64,000 nucleotides of DNA from an uncultured Euryhalocaulis sp. (GTDB taxonomy: Bacteria; Pseudomonadota; Alphaproteobacteria; Caulobacterales; Maricaulaceae): the NCBI GenBank assembly GCA_913055605.1, contig CAJXKJ010000009.1, forward strand, positions 1 to 64,000, read 5' to 3'. The position numbers were made by a program, and so were the translations under genes. The notes under the pieces were generated by a model. That model ran no database searches, had not been told where the DNA came from, and saw nothing but the letters and a program-made list of their open reading frames with translations. Of this stretch, positions 35,319 to 43,794 are shown one piece after another. The first letter of the stretch is position 1, and each line of letters starts with the position of its first letter.

Positions 35319-36395
35319 TTATTCCGGCCGGTCCAGCTTCAGCAGCGCATCGCCCAGCCCGGTCAGATAGACCGTGCCGCCGTCCGGATCGAAGATGACC
35401 CCGGTCACCCCGCCCGGCATCGGCGCCCAGGCCTCCGGCGTCACCAGCGCCATGGACGGCTCCCGCGTCTCCCAGAGGCGCAGCAGCTCCGCCACGATGC
35501 GGTCGTTCGCCTCGGTCTTGTTCCAGAAGACCGGGTGGGTTTCGCCGCTGTCCGGGTCCAGCACGATCATCCGCCCGCCAATCGGCGAGCCGACCCACAG
35601 CCGGCCCTGACCGTCCATCTCCAGATTGTCGGGGGTCGGGATCTCCGCGATCACCTGCGGCGCGGACACGTCGCCCCGCGCGATGTCGATCCGCCAGGCC
35701 GAGACGCGGTGCGCCGTGGTCTCGTTCAGATAGAGCCGGCCCGAATCCTCGTCGATCACCATGCCGTTGGGGAAGGCCAGCCCGTCCACCACCATGCGCG
35801 GCGTCCCCCTCCGGCCGTCCGCGTCCGGCGGGGGCAGGCGGAACAGCGCGCCGTCGACGGCGTAGGTGTCCATGGTTTCGAAGATGCGCGCCTCGGTATC
35901 CGGCCCGGCGACGTTCTGGGTCGACTGGATGAACCAGATCGCGCCGCTGCTGTCGCGGATCGCGACGTTCACGCCATAGGAATGCTGATAGATCCGCGCG
36001 GTCTCTTCGGTTTCCAGATTCACGCGATAGATCGCGCCGGTGAAGATGTCGGCGACCAGCGCATGCACGCCGTCCGGCTCCAGCGTCACGCCGTTCGGCC
36101 CGGCGGGGTTTTCCGGCGGCGCATGGACATAGCCGGCCTCCGCGAACCGGCCGAAGGGGCGCATCGACCCGTCCGGCGCGATGGCGGTCATGCCGTTGGT
36201 CTGGTCCGACACCACGATCGTGCCGTCGGCCAGCATCAGCCCGTCTTCGGAGCGGGAGACGCTGTGCGGGGCGAGAAACAGCTCCGCGTCCTCGAACGTC
36301 CAGCTCGGCAGATCGTCGACGCGGAACTGGGCGCTGGCGGGCGCGGCCTGGGCCAGAAGCAGCGCCAGCGCCGCACTCACGGTCATCCAGCGCAT
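35319..36395 (-). CDS. SMP-30/gluconolactonase family protein, exported
   Basis: 358 residues with a signal peptide (MRWMTVSAALALLLAQAAPASAQ). The six-bladed SMP-30 propeller is indicated by LADGTIVVSDQTNGMTAIAPDG, GPNGVTLEPDGVHALVADI, LAFPNGMVIDEDSGRLYLNET and DNLEMDGQGRLWVGSP. The family consists of calcium/zinc lactonases. It would open a lactone, and directly follows a GMC oxidoreductase (19-bp gap) that could form one. Confidence 0.88.
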   Translation of the reverse strand: MRWMTVSAALALLLAQAAPASAQFRVDDLPSWTFEDAELFLAPHSVSRSEDGLMLADGTIVVSDQTNGMTAIAPDGSMRPFGRFAEAGYVHAPPENPAGPNGVTLEPDGVHALVADIFTGAIYRVNLETEETARIYQHSYGVNVAIRDSSGAIWFIQSTQNVAGPDTEARIFETMDTYAVDGALFRLPPPDADGRRGTPRMVVDGLAFPNGMVIDEDSGRLYLNETTAHRVSAWRIDIARGDVSAPQVIAEIPTPDNLEMDGQGRLWVGSPIGGRMIVLDPDSGETHPVFWNKTEANDRIVAELLRLWETREPSMALVTPEAWAPMPGGVTGVIFDPDGGTVYLTGLGDALLKLDRPE

Positions 36396-36414
36396 GGCCT
36401 CTCCCTCCCTTCCG

Positions 36415-38043
36415 TCAGACCGAAACCGGCGCGGGCGCCGGGCGGCCCAGGATCAGATCGGCCGCCTTTTCGGCGACCATGACGGACGGCGCATTGGTGT
36501 TGCCGCGCATGATCTTCGGGAAGACCGAGGCGTCCGCCACGCGCAGCCCCTGCACCCCGCGCACGCGCAGCTGCGGGTCCAGAACCGAGTTCGCGTCCCC
36601 GCCCATGCGGCACGTGCCGACGGGGTGGAAGGTCGTCGCCGTCGCCTCGCGCAGCCAGGCGCGGATCTCGTCGTCGCTCTGCACCTCCGGCCCGGGCGCC
36701 AGCTCCTGTCCCTTGAACTCCGCGAACGGTTCGGCGGCGAAGATGTCGCGCGCGATGCGGAAGCCGCGCACGATCGGCTCCATGTCTTCGGGGTCGCCAT
36801 AGATGTTCGGGTCGATGCGCAGGGATTCGCGCGGATTGGCGTTGGCCAGCGAGACCTGGCCCCGGCTGTCCGGGCAATTGTTCACGACGCTGATCGCATA
36901 GCCGTGCCCGAACGGGATCGGGAACATGTTGGCGTTGGGCAGCATCGTCCAGAACGGGAATTGCAGGTCCGGCCGCGGCGCGTCCGGCCGCGATTTCAGC
37001 ACGATATGGCTTTCGAACACATGGCTGGCGAGCGGCCCGCGCCGCGCGAAGACATATTCCAGCAGGTTCCAGGCCGCGCGCGGCAGTGTCCGCAGCGACA
37101 CGCCATAGGGCCGCGTGTCGTGCGTGCGCACCTTGATCTGGGCGGCGATATGGTCGTGCAGATTCTTGCCGACCTGCGGGCGGCCGGTCAGCACCGGCAC
37201 GCCGGCGTCGGTCAGCTCCTGCGGATCGCCGACGCCGGACAGCATCAGCATTTGCGGGCTGCCATAGGCGCCGCCGCACAGGATCACCTCGGCGTTCGCC
37301 GCGATGGTCTGGACCGGCCCGTCCTCGGGCTCGATCTCCACGCCCGTCGCGCGGCCCTGTTCGATCACCACCCGGCGCACCAGCGCCTCGGAGATCACTT
37401 TCAGGTTCGGCCGGTTGCGCGCGGGCTTCAGGAAGGCCGTGGCGCTGGTCACCCGGCGGCCATTGCGGATCGCGCCCTGGCGCAGCCCGACCCCGTGCGC
37501 GCCCGGAACGTTGAAATCCTCGCAATAGGGAATGCCCAGCGTCCCGGCGGCGCGGGCATAGACGCCGTTCATCGGATTGACGCCGCGGATGGAGGACACG
37601 GCCATCGGCCCGGAATCGCCGTGCCAGGGCGAATCCCCGAAATCCAGATTGTTCTCCGACCGGATGAAATAGGGCAGCAGCTCGGAATACGACCAGCCGT
37701 CGCAGCCCATCTCCGCCCAGTCGTCATAATCCTCCGCCTGGCCGCGATAATAGACCATGCCGTTGATCGCGCCCGTCCCGCCCAGAACGCGGCCGCGCGG
37801 TGTGGGCAGTTTCCGGCCGTTCAGATGCGCCTGCGGCTCGGTCCAGAATCCCCATTGCACGTGCGGGTTCTGCAGGATCGCCCCGACCGCCGCCGGGATA
37901 TGGATGAAGGGATGCCGGTCCGGCCCGCCCGCCTCGATCAGGCAGACCCGGTGCTTGCCATCCTCGCTCAGCCGGTTGGCCAGCACGCAGCCCGCCGACC
38001 CGGCCCCGGCGATCACATAATCGAACGTCTCGTCCGCCTGCAC
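36415..38043 (-). CDS. GMC-family FAD-dependent alcohol oxidoreductase
   Basis: 542 residues, typical of choline dehydrogenase / alkane-alcohol dehydrogenase AlkJ relatives. N-terminal FAD motif FDYVIAGAGSAGCVLANRLSED, GMC signature 1 PTPRGRVLGGTGAINGMVYYRG, signature 2 ILCGGAYGSPQMLMLSGVG, and the C-terminal catalytic His in FHPVGTCRMG. It oxidises a primary alcohol to an aldehyde, or a cyclic hemiacetal to a lactone, passing electrons to the respiratory chain. It has no leader, so is cytoplasmic or membrane-attached. It sits 10 bp after the beta-lactamase-fold gene. Confidence 0.94.
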   Translation of the reverse strand: MQADETFDYVIAGAGSAGCVLANRLSEDGKHRVCLIEAGGPDRHPFIHIPAAVGAILQNPHVQWGFWTEPQAHLNGRKLPTPRGRVLGGTGAINGMVYYRGQAEDYDDWAEMGCDGWSYSELLPYFIRSENNLDFGDSPWHGDSGPMAVSSIRGVNPMNGVYARAAGTLGIPYCEDFNVPGAHGVGLRQGAIRNGRRVTSATAFLKPARNRPNLKVISEALVRRVVIEQGRATGVEIEPEDGPVQTIAANAEVILCGGAYGSPQMLMLSGVGDPQELTDAGVPVLTGRPQVGKNLHDHIAAQIKVRTHDTRPYGVSLRTLPRAAWNLLEYVFARRGPLASHVFESHIVLKSRPDAPRPDLQFPFWTMLPNANMFPIPFGHGYAISVVNNCPDSRGQVSLANANPRESLRIDPNIYGDPEDMEPIVRGFRIARDIFAAEPFAEFKGQELAPGPEVQSDDEIRAWLREATATTFHPVGTCRMGGDANSVLDPQLRVRGVQGLRVADASVFPKIMRGNTNAPSVMVAEKAADLILGRPAPAPVSV

Positions 38044-38053
38044 GGGGCCGCGC

Positions 38054-39214
38054 CTAGACCGCCGCCGACACGGCGATGTCGGAAAGACGCCGCCAGCGCA
38101 GATAGTTTTGCGGCGACATCATCGCCCCGGTCATCAGGCCGACGAACGTCATGTCCAGCTCCGGATCGACCCACAGGATCGTGGTGCCATAGCCATAGCC
38201 GCCGAAGGTCTGGGGCGAGGTCAGCGAGCCGAACAGGTTTTCCCCGATCTTCTCCCCGCGCAGCAGCATGCCGAGGCCGATATAGGCCGGCAGGATCGGC
38301 CAGTCGTTTTCCAGGCTCTGGCGGTGATAGACCTCGTTCGCCCGGTCGCCGGTCTGGTTGGTGCGCGCCCGCTCGCACATGGTCGGGCTGAGCACGTGAT
38401 GGCCGTTCATCTCGCCCTTGCGGCGCAGCATCTCGCCGAACAGATACATGTCATAGGCGGTGGAGACCCCGCCGACCCACGGCATTTCCGCCTCCGGCTC
38501 CTCGAACGCGCCCTGCGGGCCGAGATCGCTGGAGCCCAAATGATCCTGCGGCGCGTTGCCCATGAAATCGGGCGGCAGATGCCGGTCCTTCAGGCGGTCC
38601 GGCCGGCCGATGGCCGAATCCTTCATGCCCAGGGGGCCGAAAATCTCGTCCTCCACGATCTGGCAGTACGAGCGGCCCTGCAGGTCCGTGCGCCGGATCA
38701 TCTCGCCCATCAGCGCGTGGCCGACCAGCGGGGAGTAATCGATGCGGCTGCCCGGCTCGACCAGCACCGGCACATTGGCGCAGATCGCGGCGATCACCTC
38801 GTCCAGCTTGTCGATATACATGCCCGGCTTGGCGACATAGACGCTGGGCGCGCCGGAAGTGTGCGTCAGCAGGTGATAGACATTCACCTTGTCGCGCAGC
38901 CCGCCGGTCCATTCCGGGATGATGTCCTTGACCAGCGTGGCGAAGCCGAACTGGCCCAGCTCGATCGCGCGCAGGGTCAGCACCGTGGTCCACAGCTTGG
39001 TCGTGGAGAACAGGCTGTAGACCGTGTCGGTCTTGCAGGGCGTTTTCGCCTCCAGCCCGCCGTCGCCAAAGGCCTCGTGGAAGCCGATCTCGCCGCCGCG
39101 GGCGATCAGGATCGTGCCGCCCAGATATTTGCCCTTGGCGATGTCGTCCTCGACGGTCGCCTTCAGATGGTTCAGCCGGTCCTGGTTGAATCCAGGCGCA
39201 TTGGTCACGTTCAT
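38054..39214 (-). CDS. Beta-lactamase-fold serine hydrolase (class C / EstB-like)
   Basis: 386 residues. The nucleophile motif SxxK is STTK at residues 70-73, the HTSG motif is LLTHTSGAPSV, and a Tyr-Ser pair in RIDYSPLVGHALMGEMI supplies the general base. There is no signal peptide, so esterase or lactonase activity inside the cell is more likely than antibiotic hydrolysis. The gene is second in the catabolic run, 14 bp after the MBL gene. Confidence 0.88.
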   Translation of the reverse strand: MNVTNAPGFNQDRLNHLKATVEDDIAKGKYLGGTILIARGGEIGFHEAFGDGGLEAKTPCKTDTVYSLFSTTKLWTTVLTLRAIELGQFGFATLVKDIIPEWTGGLRDKVNVYHLLTHTSGAPSVYVAKPGMYIDKLDEVIAAICANVPVLVEPGSRIDYSPLVGHALMGEMIRRTDLQGRSYCQIVEDEIFGPLGMKDSAIGRPDRLKDRHLPPDFMGNAPQDHLGSSDLGPQGAFEEPEAEMPWVGGVSTAYDMYLFGEMLRRKGEMNGHHVLSPTMCERARTNQTGDRANEVYHRQSLENDWPILPAYIGLGMLLRGEKIGENLFGSLTSPQTFGGYGYGTTILWVDPELDMTFVGLMTGAMMSPQNYLRWRRLSDIAVSAAV

Positions 39215-39228
39215 TGTTCGGTCTCGCT

Positions 39229-40104
39229 CTAGTCCAGCTTCAGGCGCCAGCTCTTCTCGTCGCTGACGATGCGGCCGGCCGTGGGGTCGCAGAAATGGCT
39301 GCCGATCACCGTGACATCGGTGTCGGCGAAGCGCTGGACGAACGCCTTGCGCGTGGCCACGCCCTGCTCTGTGTCTTCATCGAATGTCGCGGGCAGGCCC
39401 GGCTCGGCCAGCTGGATCGGGTGGTGCATCAGGTCGCCGGTGATCACCGCCTCCTGCCCCTTGGATTTGATCATCACGCTGACATGGCCCGCCGTATGGC
39501 CCGGCGTCGGGAACAGGCTGACTTCCTCGCACACCTGGTGGTTGGGGCCGATCAGGTCGACCAGCCCGGCCTTCACCACCGGATCGACGGAGTCGGGGAA
39601 GTGGCTGGCGTGCTCCTTGCCCTCGGCGATCTCGTGCTTCCAGAACTCGAATTCCTTGTCGCCGAACAGATAGCGCGCGTTCGGGAAAGTCGGGACCCAC
39701 TGCCCGTCCACCAGCTTCGTGTTCCAGCCGACATGGTCGAAATGCAGATGCGTGCACAGCACGGTGTCGACCTTCTCGGGGTCGTACCCGGCGTGCGCGA
39801 GATCATCCAGATAGTCCGACTGCATATGGCTGAAGCCCGGATGGGCGCGCTCGCGGTCGGAGCCGATACAGGTGTCCACGATGATCGTCCGGTCCGGCGT
39901 CTTCATCGCGAAGGCCTGGAAGGAGATTTTCATCACCCCTTCCGGCGTACAGAAATGCGGGATCAGCCACGGGTAGTTTTTCCCGGCGTCCGGGGCCAGT
40001 TCCGGCGACACCATGGTGAAGGGGTCCTGGTGCGCGTCGATCTCCACGATGCGCGTGACCTGCACGTCGCCGATTTTCCAATGCCTGATGTTTTCGGCCG
40101 CCAT
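39229..40104 (-). CDS. MBL-fold metallohydrolase (AHL-lactonase-like)
   Basis: 291 residues from ATG 40104 behind GGGGAGGGAGGA. The zinc motif is LCTHLHFDHVGWN, with further ligands in PTPGHTAGHVSV and ITGDLMHHP. Overall layout and length match AttM/AiiA-type lactonases and related MBL hydrolases. There is no leader, so it is cytoplasmic. It is the first gene of the seven-gene minus-strand catabolic run and is divergent from the CmcJ-like gene across 209 bp that I cannot annotate beyond ribosome sites. Confidence 0.88.
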   Translation of the reverse strand: MAAENIRHWKIGDVQVTRIVEIDAHQDPFTMVSPELAPDAGKNYPWLIPHFCTPEGVMKISFQAFAMKTPDRTIIVDTCIGSDRERAHPGFSHMQSDYLDDLAHAGYDPEKVDTVLCTHLHFDHVGWNTKLVDGQWVPTFPNARYLFGDKEFEFWKHEIAEGKEHASHFPDSVDPVVKAGLVDLIGPNHQVCEEVSLFPTPGHTAGHVSVMIKSKGQEAVITGDLMHHPIQLAEPGLPATFDEDTEQGVATRKAFVQRFADTDVTVIGSHFCDPTAGRIVSDEKSWRLKLD

Positions 40105-40313
40105 TCGCGGTCCTCCCTCCCCATATGCCTGCGGCGTCTGACGCGCCGCCTTCGAAAAGCGTTCTAGCCCATATCCGGCGCGCCGCGCACCCCATAGGCG
40201 CCCGGCCCGCCGCCCCTGCGCTGATGCGCGCATGTTCGCGGCGGCCCCGCCGCGCTATATCGGACCGAAGAACAGGGCCGGCCCGGAAAAACGCGCCGGC
40301 GGGAGGAGCAGAG

Positions 40314-41138
40314 ATGACCGCTGCCGATACGGCGGAGCGCCCGCACATCGTGGACACCACGCTGAATTTCGTCACGCCGGGCGAGAAGGTGATCTTCTAC
40401 GCCACGGACCGCAAACGCAGCCATATGCCGCTGGAGGAGCACCCCGTCCGCATCGAGGACGTGCGCCCGCACGCGGCGGAGCTGGGGCTGGAGACCTGCG
40501 GCTTCGACCTGATCGAACGGCCGACGGCGGTGAAGAATTTCTACGACGATGCGGAGGTCGAGCGGGTCTATTACCCGGAGATCGAGCAGCTGGTGAAGGA
40601 CATCACCGGCGCGGAAAAAGTACTGATCGTGAACCATGTCGCGCGCAGCGACCGCGAGGGCACCAAGGATGGCGGCCAGCCCTCCTACAGCGCCCATTGC
40701 GACTATGGCGATTTCACCACGCGCGAGTTCGCGACCAACGCGCTGGGCGAGGCGGAGGCCGAGAAATGGCTGAAGCGGCGCTATCTGTTCATGAATCTGT
40801 GGCGGCCGATCACCACGGTGGAGCGCTCGCCGCTGGCCCTGTGCGATCCGCGCAGTGTGCAGCCCGGGGACCTGCACGGCAGCGAGGTGCGCGGCGGGCT
40901 GAACGACCCGAACCGCCCGCCGCTCTATGGCTTCAACCTGGCCCACCGGCCGGGCCAGCGCTGGTATTACGCCCCGCAGATGCGCCCGGAGGAAATCTGG
41001 GCCTTCAAGATCCACGATTCCGACCCGGACCGGGTCGGCGGCGTAGTGCACTCGGCGTTCGTCGACACCACCGCGCCGGCCGACGCCGCCCCGCGCGAGA
41101 GCATCGAGATCCGCACCATCTCCTTCTTCCCGGAATAG
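40314..41138 (+). CDS. CmcJ/NvfI-family oxidoreductase (non-haem Fe, 2OG-like)
   Basis: 274 residues from ATG 40314 behind GGGAGGAG. The family pattern is visible: YPEIEQLVKDITGAEKVLIVNHVARS, the putative iron-binding HxD in YSAHCDYGDFTTRE, the segment YLFMNLWRPITTVERSPLALCD, and a distal His in GGVVHSAFVD. CmcJ acts in cephamycin methoxylation and NvfI is a fungal Fe/2OG enzyme; bacterial members are often in catabolic or antibiotic contexts with no known substrate. It is divergent from the lactonase-led operon. Confidence 0.82.
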   Translation: MTAADTAERPHIVDTTLNFVTPGEKVIFYATDRKRSHMPLEEHPVRIEDVRPHAAELGLETCGFDLIERPTAVKNFYDDAEVERVYYPEIEQLVKDITGAEKVLIVNHVARSDREGTKDGGQPSYSAHCDYGDFTTREFATNALGEAEAEKWLKRRYLFMNLWRPITTVERSPLALCDPRSVQPGDLHGSEVRGGLNDPNRPPLYGFNLAHRPGQRWYYAPQMRPEEIWAFKIHDSDPDRVGGVVHSAFVDTTAPADAAPRESIEIRTISFFPE

Positions 41139-41184
41139 GCCCGGGAAGAAGGATCGGCGGGGACGGGGCCTGGACCTCGTCCGC

Positions 41185-42546
41185 CTAGACCTCGTCGGGC
41201 TGGGCCGCCCCGGCGCCGGCGTGCTGGTTGGTCTCCATCGCCGCGGCGGGTCCGGCGTCCGTCGCCGCCAGCTCCGCCGCCACCGCGCCGCGCCCGAAAT
41301 AGGCGATCGCCGCGGCGACCAGCGAAATCACCGGCAGGGTCGCCAGCGACAGGCGCAGGCCTTCCGAATCCCCGACAAAGGCCGCGAACACGTCGTTCAT
41401 CACGCCCACATAGGCGGGGCCGAGGCCGAGCCCGGTCAGCGACAGGATGAAGAAGAAGAAGGCCGTGGCCACCGCCCGGCCGCGCAGCGGCGCCAGCCGC
41501 TGCACCACGCCGAAGAACGGGCCCATCAGGAAGAACTGGGTGTAGAACACCACCATCAGCGCCAGATAGGCGAGCCAGAGCGAGCTGGTGAAGATCGCCA
41601 CCGCCAGCACCACCGCGAAGATCACCATGGTGATCGCCGGCAGGGTCAGGAAGGCGCGCGGATCGCGCTGGGCCGCCCGCGCGGTCAGCCAGCCGCCGGT
41701 CGCAGCCCCCAGGCCGCCGCCGATCCCGACCGACAGGCCGAGCGGGATCGCGATCTCCCCCGCCGCCAGATCGTGCACCCGCGTCAGGAAGCTGGGCGCC
41801 CACAGATTGACGCCATAGCCGCACAGCGCCGACAGCGCCGCGCTATAGCTCATGATGCGATAGGTCTTGCGCGCCCACAGCAGCTTGATCCCCTCGATCA
41901 CGCCGATCTCTTCGGAGGCGCGCAGGGCCGCGGCGTCCGCCGGGTCGTCGGTGCCGCCGCGCGGCGGCTCCTTCACCGTCAGCTTGACGACAATGGCCAG
42001 CAGGAGGCCCGGCGCGCCCAGCACGACGAAGGTCCAGCGCCAGCCGAACGTGTCGACCAGCAGGCCGCCGAACATGATGCCGAAGAACACGCCCAGCGGA
42101 ACGCCGAGCGAGAACCAGCCCAGCACCGCCGGCCGGTCCTTCTTCTCGAAATAGTCGGCGAGGATGGAGTGGGAGCACGGGCCGGCCCCGGCCTCCCCGA
42201 TCCCGACGCCGATGCGCGTGACGAACAGCATCAGGAAGCTGGACGCCGCGCCGCACAGCGCGGTCATGCCGCTCCACACCACCAGAACGCCGGCCAGAAT
42301 ATTGGTGCGGCTCTTGCGGTCGGCCAGCTTGGCGATGGGGAAGCCCAGCGTCGCGTAGAACACAGTGAAGGCGATGCCCATCACCAGGCCCAGCATCGTG
42401 TTGGACAGGTTGAATTCTTCCTGGATCGCCGGGCCGAGGATCGAGATCGCCTGACGGTCGATGAAATTGAGCGTGTTCACCACGACCAGAAGCGCGACGA
42501 CATAATAGCGGTAGGACGCCGGATAGGGCGCGCCTTGGCTGGACAT
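41185..42546 (-). CDS. MFS transporter (spinster-like)
   Basis: 453 residues with 12 hydrophobic segments. Start YYVVALLVVVNTLNFIDRQAISILGPAI and the loop motif GFPIAKLADRKSRTNILAGVLVVWS mark the spinster/hexuronate-like MFS group common in Sphingomonadales catabolic clusters. It is probably the inner-membrane importer for the compound degraded by the neighbouring operon (inference). Confidence 0.9.
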   Translation of the reverse strand: MSSQGAPYPASYRYYVVALLVVVNTLNFIDRQAISILGPAIQEEFNLSNTMLGLVMGIAFTVFYATLGFPIAKLADRKSRTNILAGVLVVWSGMTALCGAASSFLMLFVTRIGVGIGEAGAGPCSHSILADYFEKKDRPAVLGWFSLGVPLGVFFGIMFGGLLVDTFGWRWTFVVLGAPGLLLAIVVKLTVKEPPRGGTDDPADAAALRASEEIGVIEGIKLLWARKTYRIMSYSAALSALCGYGVNLWAPSFLTRVHDLAAGEIAIPLGLSVGIGGGLGAATGGWLTARAAQRDPRAFLTLPAITMVIFAVVLAVAIFTSSLWLAYLALMVVFYTQFFLMGPFFGVVQRLAPLRGRAVATAFFFFILSLTGLGLGPAYVGVMNDVFAAFVGDSEGLRLSLATLPVISLVAAAIAYFGRGAVAAELAATDAGPAAAMETNQHAGAGAAQPDEV

Positions 42547-42593
42547 GATTTTTCCTCCCCGTCCGGTCTGTCGCCGGACTCCCCCCGTCTTTA

Positions 42594-42640
42594 AGGGCCC
42601 CGTCTTCGCGGGCCCGTCTGTGCAGGCCCGTCTTGCGCGG
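42594..42640. repeat. Short imperfect tandem repeat (GGCCCGTCT units)
   Basis: Three consecutive units of about 14-15 bp share GGCCC(C)GTCTTCGC, GGCCCGTCTGTGCA and GGCCCGTCTTGCGC in the spacer between the MFS transporter and the cyclase gene. No promoter role is obvious. The units are too few and divergent for a CRISPR. Confidence 0.45.
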
Positions 42641-42741
42641 ACCTCTTCGCCGCGAACGCTAGGCCCTGACGCCGCGCCCGTCTACACTCCGCCCCGAACG
42701 CGGCGCGCCGTCAGAGCGCGCATGAACACGGGGAGGTTTCC

Positions 42742-43698
42742 ATGACTCGGCGCCTTGCGGCGATCCTGATCGCATCCAGCATCCTGGCCGCGCCCGCCGC
42801 GGCGCAGCAGCGCCCGATCCCGCCCTCGCCCTGGGGCGACGGCGACCAGGCCGGCGCCTCCAACACCCAGACCCCGGACAAGGCGCGCCAGGCCGCCGCC
42901 CTGATCACGGAGGGCAACACCTATCCGCTGGCGCGCACCATGGAGTACGGCATGCCGCTGTTCGGGGAGCGGGTATACGCGATCCGCGGCACCGGCGCGC
43001 CGGCCGGCCCGCCCTTCGGCTCCAACCAGGCGCTCTATAACGACGACTTCATCGTCGGCGAAATCAACCAGCTGGGCACCCAGTTCGACGCCCTCGGCCA
43101 TTTCGGCATGATGGGTCCCGACGGCCCGCTCTATTATAACGGCTTCACCGGGGCGGACGTGAACGCGCCGAACGGTCTGGCGGCGCTCGGCGTCGATCAG
43201 GTGAAGCCCTTCTTCACCCGCGGCATCCTGGTGAATATCGAGGCGCTGAACGGCGGCCCGCTGGACGCCGGCGATGAAGTCACCATCGAGATGATCGAAC
43301 AGGCGCTGGAGGCCCAGGGCGTCGACCCGGATTCGATCTCCAGCGGCGACGTGGTGATCGTCCATACCGGCTGGGGCCGGCTCTGGGGCGTGGACAACCA
43401 GCGCTATATGGCCGGGGAGCCGGGGATCGGCCTCGACGCCGCGATCTGGCTGGCCGACAAGGGCGTGGCCCTGATCGGCGGCGACGCCAACGCGGTCGAA
43501 GTCCAGCCCGGCAATCCGGAGCACGGCGCCGCGCCGGTGCACCAGGAGATGCTGACCCGAAGGGGCGTGTTCCTGATGGAGAACGTGGCGACCGAGCGCC
43601 TGGCCGACGCCGGGGTCAGCGAGTTCGCCTTCTCCTTCACTCCGGTGCCGTTCAAGGGCGCGACCGGGGCTCCCGGCGCGGCGCTCGCCATCCGCTGA
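42742..43698 (+). CDS. Cyclase family protein (kynurenine formamidase-like), exported
   Basis: 318 residues. Signal peptide RRLAAILIASSILAAPAAAQQ. The cyclase/formamidase fold is shown by QLGTQFDALGHFGMM, DAGDEVTIEMIEQALEAQG, VVIVHTGWGRLW and the late LMENVATERLADAG. The usual HxGTHxDxPxH metal motif appears as QxGTQFDALGH, so two histidines are replaced; such variants exist in the isatin-hydrolase-like branch. It probably hydrolyses a cyclic amide or lactone in the periplasm. A GGGGAGG lies just before the ATG. Confidence 0.85.
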   Translation: MTRRLAAILIASSILAAPAAAQQRPIPPSPWGDGDQAGASNTQTPDKARQAAALITEGNTYPLARTMEYGMPLFGERVYAIRGTGAPAGPPFGSNQALYNDDFIVGEINQLGTQFDALGHFGMMGPDGPLYYNGFTGADVNAPNGLAALGVDQVKPFFTRGILVNIEALNGGPLDAGDEVTIEMIEQALEAQGVDPDSISSGDVVIVHTGWGRLWGVDNQRYMAGEPGIGLDAAIWLADKGVALIGGDANAVEVQPGNPEHGAAPVHQEMLTRRGVFLMENVATERLADAGVSEFAFSFTPVPFKGATGAPGAALAIR

Positions 43699-43794
43699 CA
43701 GGCCGCTACCGCCGCCCAAGGCCGCGCCCTATAGTGGCCAGACAATCCGGCCAGTCGCTGGCGCGGACGCTTGGGGGCGGAAGGCGGACGTACC

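Noticed and set aside
38054-39214. Antibiotic-resistance beta-lactamase
   Set aside because: It has the SxxK fold but no signal peptide and sits in a catabolic operon; EstB-like esterase is more likely.
42594-42640. CRISPR-like short repeats
   Set aside because: Only three divergent 14-15 bp units without spacers and no cas genes; a simple tandem repeat.
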